Below, piece after piece: positions 24,083 to 38,111 of a stretch of DNA of 64,000 nucleotides. Location of the stretch: positions 293,501 through 357,500 of the forward strand of contig BSQZ01000072.1 of the NCBI GenBank assembly GCA_033239005.1, in the 5' to 3' direction. This DNA comes from Lamellibrachia satsuma. Lineage: Eukaryota > Annelida > Polychaeta > Sabellida > Siboglinidae. Position 1 is the stretch's first letter. Every line of letters begins with the position of its first letter. A program made the translations under genes and the position numbers. The notes beneath the pieces were generated by a model. The model made no database searches and had not been told where the DNA came from. It was given only the letters and a program-made list of their open reading frames with translations.

Positions 24083-25665
24083 AGGGATCCAAAACCCGGA
24101 CCGGCCCGCAGCCCGGGCTGGGTTGGGCCTCTACATAATTTTGCGGGGCGGGCCAGGCCTGGGCCTACATATTGCGGGCCCGGGTCGGGCCTGGACTGAA
24201 TAAATATTAAACACATCGGGCTTGGACCGGGCCTAGTGTGAGCGGGCCGGGCCGGGGCCTGGACCTAATAAAAATATTAATACAAAACCCAGATTTTTAA
24301 TATTAATAAAAACTGATTATAAATTGTATTTCTGGTTAATGAATGTTTTAAATTATTTCTTTAATATTACATAGTTGCAAATTGAGACCTTGCATGGAAT
24401 TATGAATGACACCAGTGCTTTATATATTGGAATATAGTTTAACCTATTTTCAATAATGGGACTTCCAATAATTTTAATAATGTGCATTCTTTTAAATGAC
24501 ATTTCATATAATAGCAATGCATAGTATTGCATACACATTACACAGTACATATTACTACTACATAGTACATACAGATGTTACTGATGCATATTTTGAGAAT
24601 GAATGTAGCCTTTTGCATTGATCTAATGGCCCCATAGGTTCACTTGGCTGGAAGTAGCCAGCCCCAAATGTTTGTAGACATAGTTGCAGAGGCAATCAAG
24701 CCATTATTAACCATCAATGTGTCACCCTTTGACCCTACCAGTGGACATTCGAATATCGGGACATTCTATTGTTTTCCTCCAAATCTTGCCTAGTGCTCAC
24801 CCTAGTTGGTATTTTTCAATTGTGTTAACTAGTGTCTTCTGTTTAGCGTCTACAATTTCCCCAGTATTGATTCATTCACATCTGTACTAATTCACACATA
24901 TCTGAACCTGACCTGTCTCAGGCTAGTGACTGCAGGCCTGCTGGAAATGCCACTGGGTGTCAGTGCCAGTGGGTGACATTTAATTGAAATATCAATTAAT
25001 GCAAAATTAACTGCCCTTACTTGTAACATTAATTAATCAAATTAAGTTAACTTAGTTGAGCTAATTCAATGAACAACTTAAATTAGGGTTATGGTTTGCA
25101 TTAGGGTTAAGTTAGGGTTAGATAAACATATCTTCTACCCTAACCATAAGCCAATAAATTAAAGCCATATATAAAATATGTTATAATACCTAATAGTAAT
25201 GACAATAAAAAGTAGATTATATTTCTTCAGAATATTCGTCCGTTTGAACCAGGTGGTGGTGCTGGATTTCTAGAACTCGTCAAGCACACTATGGACAGTA
25301 GACAGCAGACTAGTAGATATTATACAATGTTCATATATTATTTTTATGTTTATTTAATAAAACAATATGTATGTATTACAGTTTATTTGTGTCTCGTTTT
25401 TATTATAAGATAATGGGTTATCTTTTAAAAATTTAGCGGGCCTCGGGCTCTTTGGTGCGTGGGTAAGGGCTGGGCCTGGGCCTGAAACTTGAGGGCCAGG
25501 CCGGGCCTGGACCAAACATTAATGATCTGGGCAGGGTCTAGGCCTAAATCCTAGTTTGCTGGCCTATGCCGGGCTGGGCTTGATGAATTTGTGCGGGCCT
25601 GGGCCGGAATTCTAAGTTATAATTGCGGACCGGCTTGGGCTCAAATTATAGGCCCGTGCAGAGCA
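24083..25665. mobile_element. GGCC-rich-ended element, hAT-like
   Basis: Two blocks packed with GGGCC/GGCCC words (24090-24270 and 25437-25660) flank about 1.2 kb of AT-rich sequence. The right edge reads ggcccgtgcagagcacta, in the style of some hAT termini. Short inverted words gcctccgc (24060) and gcggaggc (25668) lie just outside. No ORF inside. Family assignment is tentative. Confidence 0.45.
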
Positions 25666-25859
25666 CTAAGCGGAGGCACCTGGCTCCTGTGAACTTCTGG
25701 AGAAATAAAAAAAATCTCGAGAATTTCACAGGAGGTACATCACAGATGAAGAAATAACGCGGGATGGATATTGGTCTTTCATAGACGTACCCCCCCGCCA
25801 CCTATTTACAATATCATTTCTTGTTTCACTAATAACCATTATCTTGACTTCGATCAGAT

Positions 25860-26150
25860 GAAAGTTCTCAGCTGTATGTACGCTATCGCATTGCAATTCT
25901 GCTTCTATTGGCCACTCTGCCAGTTGGGAGTTGTCCATGTGAACGTTCGTACAATGCCATTAGAAGGTTCAAAACATGGAGCCGGACAGCTATATCCGAT
26001 AACTGGTTCAACATACTAGCACTGTTGCATGTTCACCAGAGCTACAGTGCAGCCAACTGGACGCATACCGCGTGTTTTGAGGAGATGTTAAGTACATACT
26101 TTAAGCACGGTCAATATTTACAAAAAGAGAGTATCGCGTCTCAAAGGTTG
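25860..26150 (+). pseudogene. hAT transposase C-terminal (dimerisation) relic
   Basis: The frame through LYVRYRIAILLLLATLPVGS then CPCERSYNAIRRFKTWSRTA and LNxLALLHVH-type sequence matches the hAT C-terminal dimerisation domain (consensus idea: LL-IP-T-A-CERSFS-L--IK---R). Nothing upstream of 25860 continues it in frame, so this is a fragment or one exon of a dead element. It sits 200 bp beyond the GGCC-rich element and may belong to it. Confidence 0.7.
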
Positions 26151-26510
26151 TATTTCTGTTGGTGTTGTTGTCATGTTTTAATATTTGTACTTTTGTGCAT
26201 GTTTATGCACGACGGTGCACACTGTCGCCAAAGTGTCCGTAATTCTCTGATAGTCTTACGCAATTAGACAATCGAATCTGCGTAATATGATTGTCTTACC
26301 GCGTGGAATCACGCCACATCGCCTGGTGTAAAGAATGCATTTACTGTGCATGATGTTAGTTAGTTTGTTTCATACCGTTTGCTGCATGTGTACGTTATAT
26401 TACGACCCAACGTCGTTATACGTTCCAATGTTTCTATTGTATTACTGCAATGATTACACATGGCAATACATTTTATCTTATCTTAAACAGTGTGTTAAGT
26501 TATTTGGGCT

Positions 26511-26826
26511 CAGGACATCGAGAACAGGCGCCCTGTTTACGAAGAACGTGAATATGGGCAATGATAATAATTAGTAAACTTTTTGGGGGGCCCAGGACAT
26601 CGAGAACAGGTGCCCTGTTTACGAAGAACGTGAATATGGACAGTGATAATAATTAGTAAAGTATTTTTGGAGCTCAGGACACCGAGAACAGGTGCCCTGT
26701 TTACGAAGAACGTGAATATGGACAGTGATAATAATTAGTAAAGATTTTTGGGGGCTCAGGACATCGAGAACAGGTGCCCTGTTTACGAAGAACGTGAATA
26801 TGGACAGTGATAATAATTAGTAAAGC
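26511..26826 (+). repeat. 82-bp tandem repeat, 4 copies, likely derived from a CR1-like RT gene
   Basis: ggacatcgagaacagg begins at 26513, 26595, 26677 and 26759 (period 82). The unit's tgtttacgaagaacgtgaat resembles the FTKED-coding segment (tgtttaccaaagaagatatt) of the RT at 45.8-47.8 kb. The array runs directly into the KASGVDGI-coding RT relic that follows in the family's own order. Confidence 0.85.
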
Positions 26827-27115
26827 ATCTGGAGTTGATGGGATTGCACCAAACACCTAACATCGGTGATTTGTAATTGATTAAAAAAGGTTAATCAAAT
26901 ACCATATGGTGGACGTCCTTGTTCAGCATCAATTAATTAGTTTCCTAAAAGTAAGGTCATGCTTAATAAAATAAAGCTTTCGATAAAGTTTAACATCAAA
27001 GACTGCTAGTTAACGTAAACGCCTATGGTATTGGTGTTGCATGATCAACTGAATAAAAAAATGGCTGACTGACAGAAGACAACGTGGTGTAGCAGATGGG
27101 GAGGTATTAAATTGT
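26815..27115 (+). pseudogene. CR1-like non-LTR reverse transcriptase relic
   Basis: Pieces in the correct order but different frames: KASGVDGIAPK, HMVDVLVQHQLIN, FLKVRSCL, KAFDKV and WLTDRRQRGVADGEVLN. They match residues in the RT at 45.8-47.8 kb. Several deletions and frameshifts; dead. Confidence 0.8.
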
Positions 27116-27155
27116 AAATACATTTTTAATCTTATGACTTCTATTATTTGTAATA

Positions 27156-27179
27156 TGCGTGCGTGCGTGCGTGCGTTCG

Positions 27180-27210
<31 letters not shown>

Positions 27211-27212
27211 CT
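27156..27212. repeat. (GCGT)n microsatellite
   Basis: About 14 tetranucleotide units with one gttc interruption. Confidence 0.97.
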
Positions 27213-27639
27213 CACAATCCACGTGACATGATTGTTTAATTACGTAAGTCACCTTATCGTGGCGACCCCCCCCCCCTTTATACAGTTCACCACATTTGAC
27301 TCCTTGTTAATATTAGGTCAGCAGGAAAAATAAGAAAATATCTTACTTACTTATCTTTTTAACCGTGCTTAGTTCCCTAACGTACAATCATTCATCTGTT
27401 GACAACTTTACACGTTGTAGTATGATTTCGAGATTGCCCAAACCATTCGTTTTGTTGTACTCGGAGCTCGGATTTCCGAGAATTTAGGCGCGATAGAAGT
27501 TTTCGTATTACTAGTATTAAATAGTATTACATGTTACAAGACAGAGAGGTAATTTTAAAGAAACCTACCTACATATTCCACTGAAGGCCATGTGTATATC
27601 TACCGTTGGCGTCAAGCTTTAGAATTTAGATAACAGTAT

Positions 27640-28334
27640 CATCTGTTCTGGACAAAATGTGTACTTGGTTTGCTGTAAACAAGTTGTCCTTGAATGTTTC
27701 GAAAACAAGTTACATGTTATTTGGTAATAATACTCTGAGTGCTAATATTGACATAACAATCAATGGTGTAAACATTGATAGAGTACGGGTTGCCAAGTTT
27801 CTTGGTGTATTAATCGATGAGAAGCTGAATTGGAAAGACCATATAGCAAGTGTTAAATCTAAACTCTCAAACAGTACAGCCATAGTGTATAAGTGTAGTC
27901 AGCTAGTAGACATACAGTCTATGCACATCCTATACTGCTCTATGTTCTTACCATATATTAATTACTGTTCTGAAATACGTGGAAACACTTATCCTACCAA
28001 TATCAGTGGTGAGAATCGTATTGACCACACAACCCCTCTGTTCTACAGGTCACGTGCATTAAAATTTGTAGACCTGGTAAAATTCAAAACAGCTGTTTTT
28101 ATGTTTAAAGCATACCAGTGCAAGTTAGCAGTTAACATACAACAACACTTTGTGAAAAAATATATTTCAACATTAACGCGTCAAACAAATCTACTTGTGA
28201 GGTGTTGTGTTACCACAAATTTTAGAGCTATGACTCTTTCTGTATTTGGCATAAGCCTCCTGAATTCCCTAAATACCGAGCTCACTAACATTAAAACAGT
28301 AAGGTCATTCAAACACAGGTATAAGAAAGTATAG
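27640..28334 (+). pseudogene. non-LTR retrotransposon RT fragment, family B
   Basis: An open frame of about 225 codons begins inside the RT thumb: WFAVNKLSLNVSKTSYMLFG, then FLGVLIDEKLNWKDHI, NYCSEIRGNTYPTN and DLVKFKTAVFMFKAYQ. This is the region just after the FADD catalytic box in L2/CR1-superfamily elements. The palm and endonuclease are missing, and about 20 residues around the LQKKA-RII block are deleted. The same family recurs at 31.8-32.9 kb. A 5'-truncated insertion, not a host gene. Confidence 0.75.
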
Positions 28335-29010
28335 TTAGCCTGTATAACATAATCTAGTTACTGTTACAAGTTGCAGTTGCTAGTTCTGAATTAACAAAAC
28401 ATATAATATTTCAATAATTTTTGTAAAATGTTTATTCAGTATGTAAATAACAGGACTCTATTCCTTATAAATGTAGGCATTTGAATTGTATGTGATTCAG
28501 TATTTTCTAATTGCACATATTCTGATTACTCAAGTGTTATTAAATAAATAGCTATGTAGGGGATACATTATATATAAGTTATTGGAACTTCTTAATTTTA
28601 AGAATTTATTGAATTGAATTAAATAGTCTATTCGTAAGTAAAAAAAATTGTAGTAGTATTTCCAAGTTCAAAAAGGCCACTTAAAGCTGCGACAGTGGCG
28701 GGCCGAGCTCACAGTAAATGGCGAGTAATATTGTGTTTACATTTATTAGTTTTGACTACTATATATTGAGTAATTGTTGGCTGATCGCATTTGGAGTTTC
28801 ATTGAACGGTTTTCTTGGTTTATTTGAATATGTGAATTTTGGGTTGAAGTGTAGCTGCGCTGAATCATTAAACCGCGTCTATCAATATTTTCGTTTCTTA
28901 TTTGCTAATGTGATGATGGAACAATGACAAGATTTATACCTAGGCATACCTATCCATTTATTGCGCTCTTTGTTGGGGGCCCAGCGGCACTTTGGCTCGT
29001 TACGTTCGAT
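28335..29010. other. intergenic, nothing recognised
   Basis: AT-rich, no domain, no clear tandem structure. A 69-codon ORF at 28718 has hydrophobic stretches but no support. Confidence 0.5.
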
Positions 29011-29176
29011 TATCAGCTGATGTCCTAGTCCAAAGCTTAACACCGAGTCACGTGATTAAAATGTAGGTTTATATTGCTCTAACCGAGAGTTTGTGTGCCA
29101 CTCTACCATAGCTTGAGCCTGAACTTACACCGGAGCGTGCAATGTTGACTCCGCCGACAGATGACAGCTAACAAAG
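29011..29176 (+). promoter_or_regulatory. promoter and 5'UTR of Cys-rich peptide gene 1
   Basis: This block is about 80% identical to 39471-39642, upstream of the second copy. It includes a TATA-like tttatatt at 29068, gattaaaatgtaggtttat, and acttacaccggagcgtgcaa close to the ATG. Copy 1 has an E-box-like tcacgtga at 29048 that copy 2 has lost (cccgtga). Transcription start not determinable. Confidence 0.5.
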
Positions 29177-31067
<1,891 letters not shown>

Positions 31068-31413
31068 ACATTTTCCGGGATTATGCAAGAGTAGTTTGCA
31101 TTGGACATTGAACATATATTTGGAAGTATTTTGACTTATTCCCACGCAAGGAAAATTTAAGAATAATAGCATAACATTTAAACGTTTGATATACTCTCTG
31201 AAAATGTGCAGTTATAAAGCGGACATCATTAAATGGACTCTCGATACAGCAAATACTCCATTGTCCAATTGAAATATAGAGATTCTTGCTTCGGATGCCA
31301 AACATTTAACTGCCATTCAATACAAACTATGACAGTTAGCTTACATGTGTTCCTAAACCAATGGTGGTGGCATTGTTATCACTCGTGGTGGATCTATCTG
31401 GACAAATGTGGAA

Positions 31414-31512
31414 TTGATCTTTGTACACAGTTACCGCATTAACCAATTGATCTTTGTACACGGTTACCGCATTAACCAATTGATCTTTGTACACGGTTAC
31501 CGCATTAACCAA
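31414..31512. repeat. 33-bp tandem repeat, 3 copies
   Basis: ttgatctttgtacac..gttaccgcattaaccaa starts at 31414, 31447 and 31480. Lies downstream of peptide gene 1. Confidence 0.9.
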
Positions 31513-31829
31513 TTGGATGCTTTGCTTAGACTTCTTTTGGTCACACCCGTCAGTTAAGTTCGGCAAACGTGGATCGTTTCAATTTCTTTTAAATGCTTTC
31601 GGAAATGCGCCAAACGTATGTTATTTGTTAACACAATTAAACAAATCTGCCTACGCTTTTCGTGGAAAGATAATCATTCACCAACGGGTGGTGGTGTTTT
31701 CTATTGTTGGTCTATTGTTATTAGAAGAGCACATGCGCCATTCTGTGCATCCCTTACTTTTCGAGCAATCCGTTAAGATTGGTGCCTGTATTTATGGCCC
31801 GAAATTAAGTCATCGGCACATTTGTGTGG

Positions 31830-32890
31830 CCCAATGTGTACTTCAAAACAAAATACTAAGTGACAGCCAGTATGGTTTTCGGAAAAAAACAAATCTACAT
31901 ATTTGGCTTTATTAGAAATGACCGAGGAAATAACTAATGCAATTGACAAAATAAAAAAAGCTTCAATTGGGGTGTTCATAGACTTGAAAAAGCTTTTGAT
32001 GCTGTCAATCATAATTTACTAATATAACAATTGATAAATGAATGGTATTCGCTATATAGTACTTAAATGGTTACTTAGCTATTTAATAGAAAGGACACAA
32101 TCTGTCTGCATTGATGATGTAAAATCGAATCTCTTAGAAGTAGTATGTGGCGTGCCACAATGTTCAATACTTGGACCGAAATTAATGTTGATATGTATAA
32201 ATGATTTGTGTAATGTTTCTAGTATACTAAAATTTATACTGTTCACGGATGACACTAATATATTTTATAGGTTGATGGTCTAGAATTACTTAGAAGCACA
32301 ATTAGTCAAGAGCTCAGTAAACTGCACATTTGGCTTGCAGTTAACAACCTGTCTCTTAATATTAATAAAACTAATTACTTGGTATTTGGAAAAGGATGGG
32401 CTACTTCAGATATTGCAATAACAGTAAACCAAAATATTATAAAAAGAATCTATGAAACAACATTTCTTGGCATAATTATCGATGATAAGCTTTCTTGGAA
32501 ATACAATCGGTAAAATCCAAATTGGCTAACAATGTCAATAATTTAAAAAGCCAATTTTTAAAGGCCTAGGCATTGATTTATATTTTTAACTTTTCTTGCC
32601 CCATATACACTACTGCTCAGAGATATGGGGAAATACTTATCGCACAAATATAATGCCCCTGTTCACTCTACAAAAGAAAGTTGTGAACATGATTTGTGGA
32701 GTAAAGGCTCGTGACCATACGAATATCTTATTTATTAATCAAACTTTTATTACATTTTTCGACCTAACTGAATACAAAACATCTATATTGATGTACAAAA
32801 TGAAACATAAACTACTACCCAATATCATTCAACGATTCTTTTATTCTAACGAAAATAGTTTGCACAACACAAGGCAAAGGGACAAATAAA
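31830..32890 (+). pseudogene. non-LTR RT relic, family B, second copy
   Basis: Fragments in order in shifting frames: LQNKILSDSQYGFRKKTN, ALLEMTEEITNAID, GVFIDLKKAFDAVNHNLL, GVPQCSILGPKL, LFTDDTNIF, WLAVNNLSLNINKTNYLVFG, FLGIIIDDKLSWK, HYCSEIWGNTYRTN and LQKKVVNMICGVKARDHTN. The catalytic box is FTDD instead of FADD and GVPQG has become GVPQC. Stops and frameshifts throughout. Same family as the fragment at 27.6 kb, from which it fills in the missing LQKKVV block. Confidence 0.85.
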
Positions 32891-33138
32891 AAAATTAAGT
32901 TCGTGTTGCGGTGTTCAGTTTTGGCTTGCATTGCACTAAGTAACTGTAAAAATATTTTCGCTTTAAAAAAATGCACACAACATCTATACTTGATAGACAT
33001 GAAAGCGATATTTTATTCTGAGACGTGTATTAATATGTTTATTGTATTAGCCTTTGGTATATTTATGTTGTTTTTGTCATTAATTATATGTGTTTTATTA
33101 GTATGATGCAAAGGATTGCTATATAAAAGAGGAATAAC

Positions 33139-33145
33139 ACATGAA

Positions 33146-33222
<77 letters not shown>
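33139..33222. repeat. (ACGC)n(AC)n microsatellite
   Basis: About 13 ACGC units then about 17 AC units. Confidence 0.98.
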
Positions 33223-33225
<3 letters not shown>

Positions 33226-33735
33226 ATAGTTCTGCTGTATTTAGCTACACTATTGCAGCAATGTATAATGCGGTAATACTATTGGTTAAATGGCAGTCAA
33301 GAGTCACTGGACAATCTTTCTATAAACAAAATTATTGTAACAATTACTGTTATTACATTAGTAACAACTACTGTTATTACATTAGTGCTTTCAGATAATT
33401 ATGCCATTGTATATTTAGCCGACTATGTTGTATTACCTTTATCTGAACATGCAAGTCATGACTTCTAGCATCAATAAACTCACCAATTTTGTATTTGGGT
33501 CGAGATTACGCACGGCTTGTTTTGTGTAGGTTTATGTAGGTAGCAGTGGGTAAATGTGATCAAACGCGCATGTCATCAAACTACGTACACAAAGATCTGT
33601 GCTGACTATTAGACATTTTAGCTAAAACTGTAATCAATAATAAAATCGTATTTCTAACGGAATCAGCTACAATTTGTAATGCAATATTTTCGGACTCAAA
33701 TATTCACATTACTGTAGAATGGCACATGAATAAGT
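33223..33735. other. no gene recognised
   Basis: AT-rich. Contains the near-duplicate acaattactgttattacattagt/acaactactgttattacattagt at about 33340-33390. No other structure seen. Confidence 0.5.
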
Positions 33736-33739
33736 GAAT

Positions 33740-36090
33740 TCAAACATAACAAAGAGATGCAACTAAACAAACTATGTATTTACAACCTAGACAAGGAGGT
33801 TAAGAGGATATGAAAAGTTTTTAATGTTAATCAATTATGAAAATATTAATGAAATATATTTATGCATAAAAATGTAGACAAAATCAATTTAAGGATAGAA
33901 CCAGAATCAGAAATATTTATTCTGTGGACGTATTGAATGAACAATGTACAATTGTGTCAAATATTGCAATATTATAGGTTAACATAGGCAAATTTGACGT
34001 ATAAGATAAACAGTTAATGGTTCACATTACTGAATATTCGCATGGCACATGTCATATCGTTGCTCAAACATGTTAAAAGAGATGCAACTAAACACACTTT
34101 ACAGGATGACCTATACAAATTGGTCAAATGGTATGAAAAACGGCAAATGTTAGTCAATTATGGGAAATATTTATTCATACATATATATGACATTGAAACA
34201 TGGACGAAATATGTAAATTGAGGGATAGAACCACAAAAGAAAATGCTTATGGTTAGTGTTAACGTTTCAGAACAATGTTGGATTGCTGCTTCAAAGAGCA
34301 ATCAAATTATAGGGCTAATTAGGAGAAATTTCACGTATAAGAATAAACAGCCGATCGTTCTCATGTACAAAACAATTTGGAATATTGCAATCATCCATGG
34401 AGATCATATCGTAAGAAGGAAACATACAACTATAGGCAATAAGGAATACAACAAATAGCAACTAAGCTTATTTCTAAGCTGTGCAGTTATTAAAGCCGCC
34501 CAATATAATGTGATTTGACAACGCTAGAGACCAGGATACTAAGAGGAACTGGACCAACTGTATTTTTTAATATTGAATGATTATGAAGATATTATTTTAT
34601 CTAAACTTAAAAGGTAGTAGAACCAGAGGGCACAAAGCAGCATTAGTTAAGGTTAGACATAAGCAAGTTCTAATTTTCACAGAGGACGATAAATGAATAA
34701 AACAAATGATCTAATGAGTGTGTTAACGCTAGCAGCGTGATTACGTAAACAAATGATCTAATGGTTGTGTTAACGCTAGCAGCGTGAATACGTGAACAAA
34801 TTATCTAATGATTGTGTTAAGGCTAGCAGCGTGAATACGTAAACAAATGATCTAATGACTGTGTTAACGCTAGCAGCGTGAATACGTAAACACATGATCT
34901 AATGATTGTATTAAATCTAGCAGCGTGATTACGTAAACAAATGATATAATGATTGTGTTAACGCTAGCAGCGTGAATACGTAAACAAATGATCTAATGAT
35001 TGTATTAAATCTAGCAGCGTGATTACGTAAACAAATGATCTAATGATTGTGTTAACGCTAGCAGCATGAGTACGTAAACAAATGATTGTGTTAACGCTAG
35101 CAGCATGAACATGTAAACAAATTATCTAATGATTGTGTTAACGCTAGCAGCGTGAATACGTAAACAAATGATCAAATGATTGTGTTAACGCTAGCAGCGT
35201 GATTACGTAAACAAATGATCTAATGATTGTGTTAAATCTAGCAGCGTGAATACGTAAACAAATGATCTAATGATTGTGTTAACGCTAGCAGCGTGAATAC
35301 GTAAACAAATGATCTAATGATTGTGTTAACGCTAGCAGCGTGAATACGTAAACACATGATCAAATGATTGTGTTAACGCTAGCAGCGTGATTACGTAAAC
35401 AAATGATCTAATGATTGTGTTAAATCTAGCAGCGTGAATACGTGAACAAATTATCTAATGATTGTGTTAACGCTAGCAGCGGGAATACGTAAACAAATGA
35501 TCTAATGATTGTGTTAACGCTAGCAGCATGAATACATAACAAATTATCTAATGATTGTGTTAACGCTATCAGCGTGAATACGTAAACAAATGATCTAATA
35601 ATTGTGTTAACGCTAGCAGCGTGAATACGTAAACGCATGATCTAATTATTGTGTTAACGCTAGCAGCGTGATTACGTAAACAAATGATATAATTATTGTG
35701 TTAAATCTAGCAGCGTTATTACGTAAACAAATGATATAATGATTGTGTTAACGCTAGCAGCGTGAATACGTAAACAAATGATTGTGTTAACGCTAGCAGC
35801 GTGAATACGTAAACAAATAATATATTGATTGTGTTAACGCTAGCAGCGTGAATACGTAAACAAATGATATAATGATTGTGTTAACGTTAGCAGCGTGAAT
35901 GCGTAACAAATTATCTAATGATTGTATTAACACTAGCAGCGTGAATACGTAAACAAATGATCTAATTATTGTGTTAACGCTAGCAGCGTTAATACGTAAA
36001 CAAATTAAATTGCCATATTATCCACCTGCCATCCTGAGCTTGTAACTTTGGATGGCAACCTTGTTGCAGTAAATCAGCATCCTCGTCTGA
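33740..36090 (+). pseudogene. CR1-like retrotransposon 3' half, with internal minisatellite
   Basis: Decayed RT C-terminal coding sequence. 34080-34170 reads KRDATKHTLQDDLYKLVKWY then EKRQMLVNYGK, and 34255-34340 reads VSVNVSEQCWIAASKSNQII then GLIRRNFTYKNK. CGLTTLETRILRG and a RTRGHKAALVK-like segment follow to about 34680. A more degraded copy of the KLVKW region lies at 33740-33920. The coding sequence passes at about 34700 into the 28-unit minisatellite and resumes after it in the family's 3'UTR (tccacctgccatcctgagct at about 36020). Dead element; order and orientation are clear. Confidence 0.8.
34700..36005 (+). repeat. 47-bp minisatellite, 28 units, derived from RT coding sequence
   Basis: Consensus aaatgatctaatgattgtgt plus taacgctagcagcgtgaata and cgtaaac. 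I count 28 copies of the gctagcagc core. Most periods are 46-47 bp; two units lack about 9 bases. About 31 bases of the unit match, at roughly nine in ten, the RT 3' coding stretch NDCVNASSVN of the CR1-like element at 44.7-45.1 kb. Confidence 0.93.
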
Positions 36091-36094
36091 TTTA

Positions 36095-36565
36095 GTCTAT
36101 CGCGAATCCGGTTCGTTGATGTCCTAATATGTATTGTGGGAGTAGCTTAAGTAATATATGCAGTCGGTTTAATTAAAAAGCGCGTATTAAAAAAAACTGA
36201 CTTTAATCGTAAGATCTGGTAAGGCTCAATATAGTGGATCCGAAAACGGTAAACACTTTATGGGGTAAATGCTAATCATGGGCGTGACTTACATCCTCTC
36301 ACCGATCATATGATAAAGTTAAACAATTTCACCAAGGGAGAAATTAGTGAGGTTTCAGCGTTTCCATTTTTACTGCACTAAATTCTGCATGCATAGTTAA
36401 ATAATTTAATAGTGTGTCTGATGATTTCACAAAAACTACATACAAAAGTTGCTCAAACGAGCTAGCATGTCGTAGTGGATGCGAGGTGGGTTTGAATTTT
36501 CGCAAAATTTAGTTGAAATGAGACTAGCAGAAACATCGAATTGATGAGGCACTTTAAGTAGTCAG
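36095..36565 (+). repeat. dispersed repeat family D, copy 2
   Basis: Matches 7058-7545 for almost its whole length in the same orientation. Starts immediately after the CR1-like 3'UTR. Confidence 0.75.
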
Positions 36566-36939
36566 TCCAGCTATTCAATATGTGATGGCCGTTTGATAGA
36601 AATCACGTTTGGGGATCGATAAATTACAGCACTCTCGACGTAGAAACGATATGGGCATCTAGCTTAGATTGTTGAGTTCATCTACGTATTCTCCAAAAAA
36701 GTCACAAAGGCATATATACATATACATATTCATGTACATATACATATATAAATGTGTTGACACATAGGGGTTCTGACAGATCATTTTCAATATATGTTTT
36801 ATTCAATACGATCCATTCGACAATTTGGGAAGAAATAAGTGCAATAACAACGCGATTTAGAAAAAAATCGTATCTAGGTATAGTGCTCCCCGTAAAGCGA
36901 ATTATTTCTTCAATTATTAGAAAGGCTAACTAAAGCGAA

Positions 36940-37515
36940 ACAAAAGTTATGGTCTTGGGTCTATGCACCAAAAAGAAATAATGAAAACTAACCACGTGCA
37001 ATTAAAATCAAGAATATCACGCCAGTGGATTATTCCGAATGTGTTCTACAAGTGGGATAGTCCGGTCATTTCTCTGGTTGACTGGGGGTTGACATGTTAA
37101 CCAGCGCGAACGGTAAACGCATGCGTAGTTCTATGCATATCGGGTAACCTAGACAACGCGTGACGTATTAAGTGACGTCGGCACACACAGAATCAGCGCA
37201 AAGTCTCATGCAAATCTTGTCAGAAAAAAGGCTAGTTTAGCAAACAAATGCCAAAATATGTTACATAAGTTGAATTTGGACGCAAAGAGTACGCCCACAC
37301 CCTACTAGCAAATATTGGAATATGTGTATACAAATATGTTTTTATTTGGCGAATGAATTTTGTTAAACTGTGACACTCGATGTGTAGGGTTGTCTAACAG
37401 TATGGCTCGGCCCTTGAATTTAAGATGCTGTTTTCAACAAGTTTTTCCTAGTAAACCACTGAAGTGACATTCTTAATTGTATTTGCAAATGGTTAGGTCA
37501 TAGGTCATAGGTCAT
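36940..37515. mobile_element. MITE-like element with terminal inverted repeats
   Basis: The left end (cttgggtctatgcac ... actaaccacgtgcaattaaa ... cagtgg) reads as an imperfect reverse complement of the right end (ccactg ... cttaattgtatttgcaaatg ... gtcatagacccaaag). The right end includes a triplicated ggtcata. A related, inverted copy is at 29605-30105 and a fragment lies in the foldback centre. No ORF. Confidence 0.65.
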
Positions 37516-37523
37516 AGACCCAA

Positions 37524-37524
37524 A

Positions 37525-37562
<38 letters not shown>
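37524..37562. repeat. (TA)n microsatellite
   Basis: About 19 TA units at the right edge of the MITE-like element. Confidence 0.95.
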
Positions 37563-37566
<4 letters not shown>

Positions 37567-37687
37567 AATTTTCTAATAAGCAACATACTGAAAATGTCAG
37601 ATGACACAAACGAAATATGTCTCTGGCTACGGTACTGCAACGAAATCTACGCTATTAATCAGACCCTATATATCACTGAAGGAACGC

Positions 37688-37870
37688 TGTAGATTATATA
37701 GCAGAAAGTACTCTTACAGAAAAAAATTAATGGAACAAATTTTCTATAGATTTTGTAAATGCTAGCAGCGTGAATGTTTTTTTTTAATAGATAAATATTT
37801 CATAAGGGCGGTGTCCACTTGCCATCTGGTTTATTTGCTTTGGGTGACAATCTTGTTAAATCTGGATAAA
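37688..37870 (+). pseudogene. CR1-like element 3' end relic
   Basis: ctgtagattatatagcagaa encodes a decayed CRLDIRKHS, followed by INEWNK-like and VNASSVN-like words. The family 3'UTR follows: tccacttgccatctgg, then caatcttgttaaatctggat. Severely 5'-truncated. Confidence 0.75.
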
Positions 37871-38111
37871 TCAGCTTAATGAGAGGCATATTTATTGGTA
37901 GGTGGGACATGACCACCACCTTTCGCTTTGGGATAAGATTCTTCCGTGAATAACGTGATGCACGTAAATGTTTACGTAATTTCTTCGTAATTGGCAATCG
38001 CAACCCCCGCGACGTGATTGTCTTGTTACGTACAAATAACTTCATCGCAGCAACATATATTATAAAACTCACCGAATACTCACTGTAAATTAGGATTTGG
38101 GGCAGGTATCT

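Noticed and set aside
34700..36005. CRISPR-like array
   Set aside because: Units are contiguous with no unique spacers, the setting is eukaryotic, and the unit derives from retrotransposon coding sequence.
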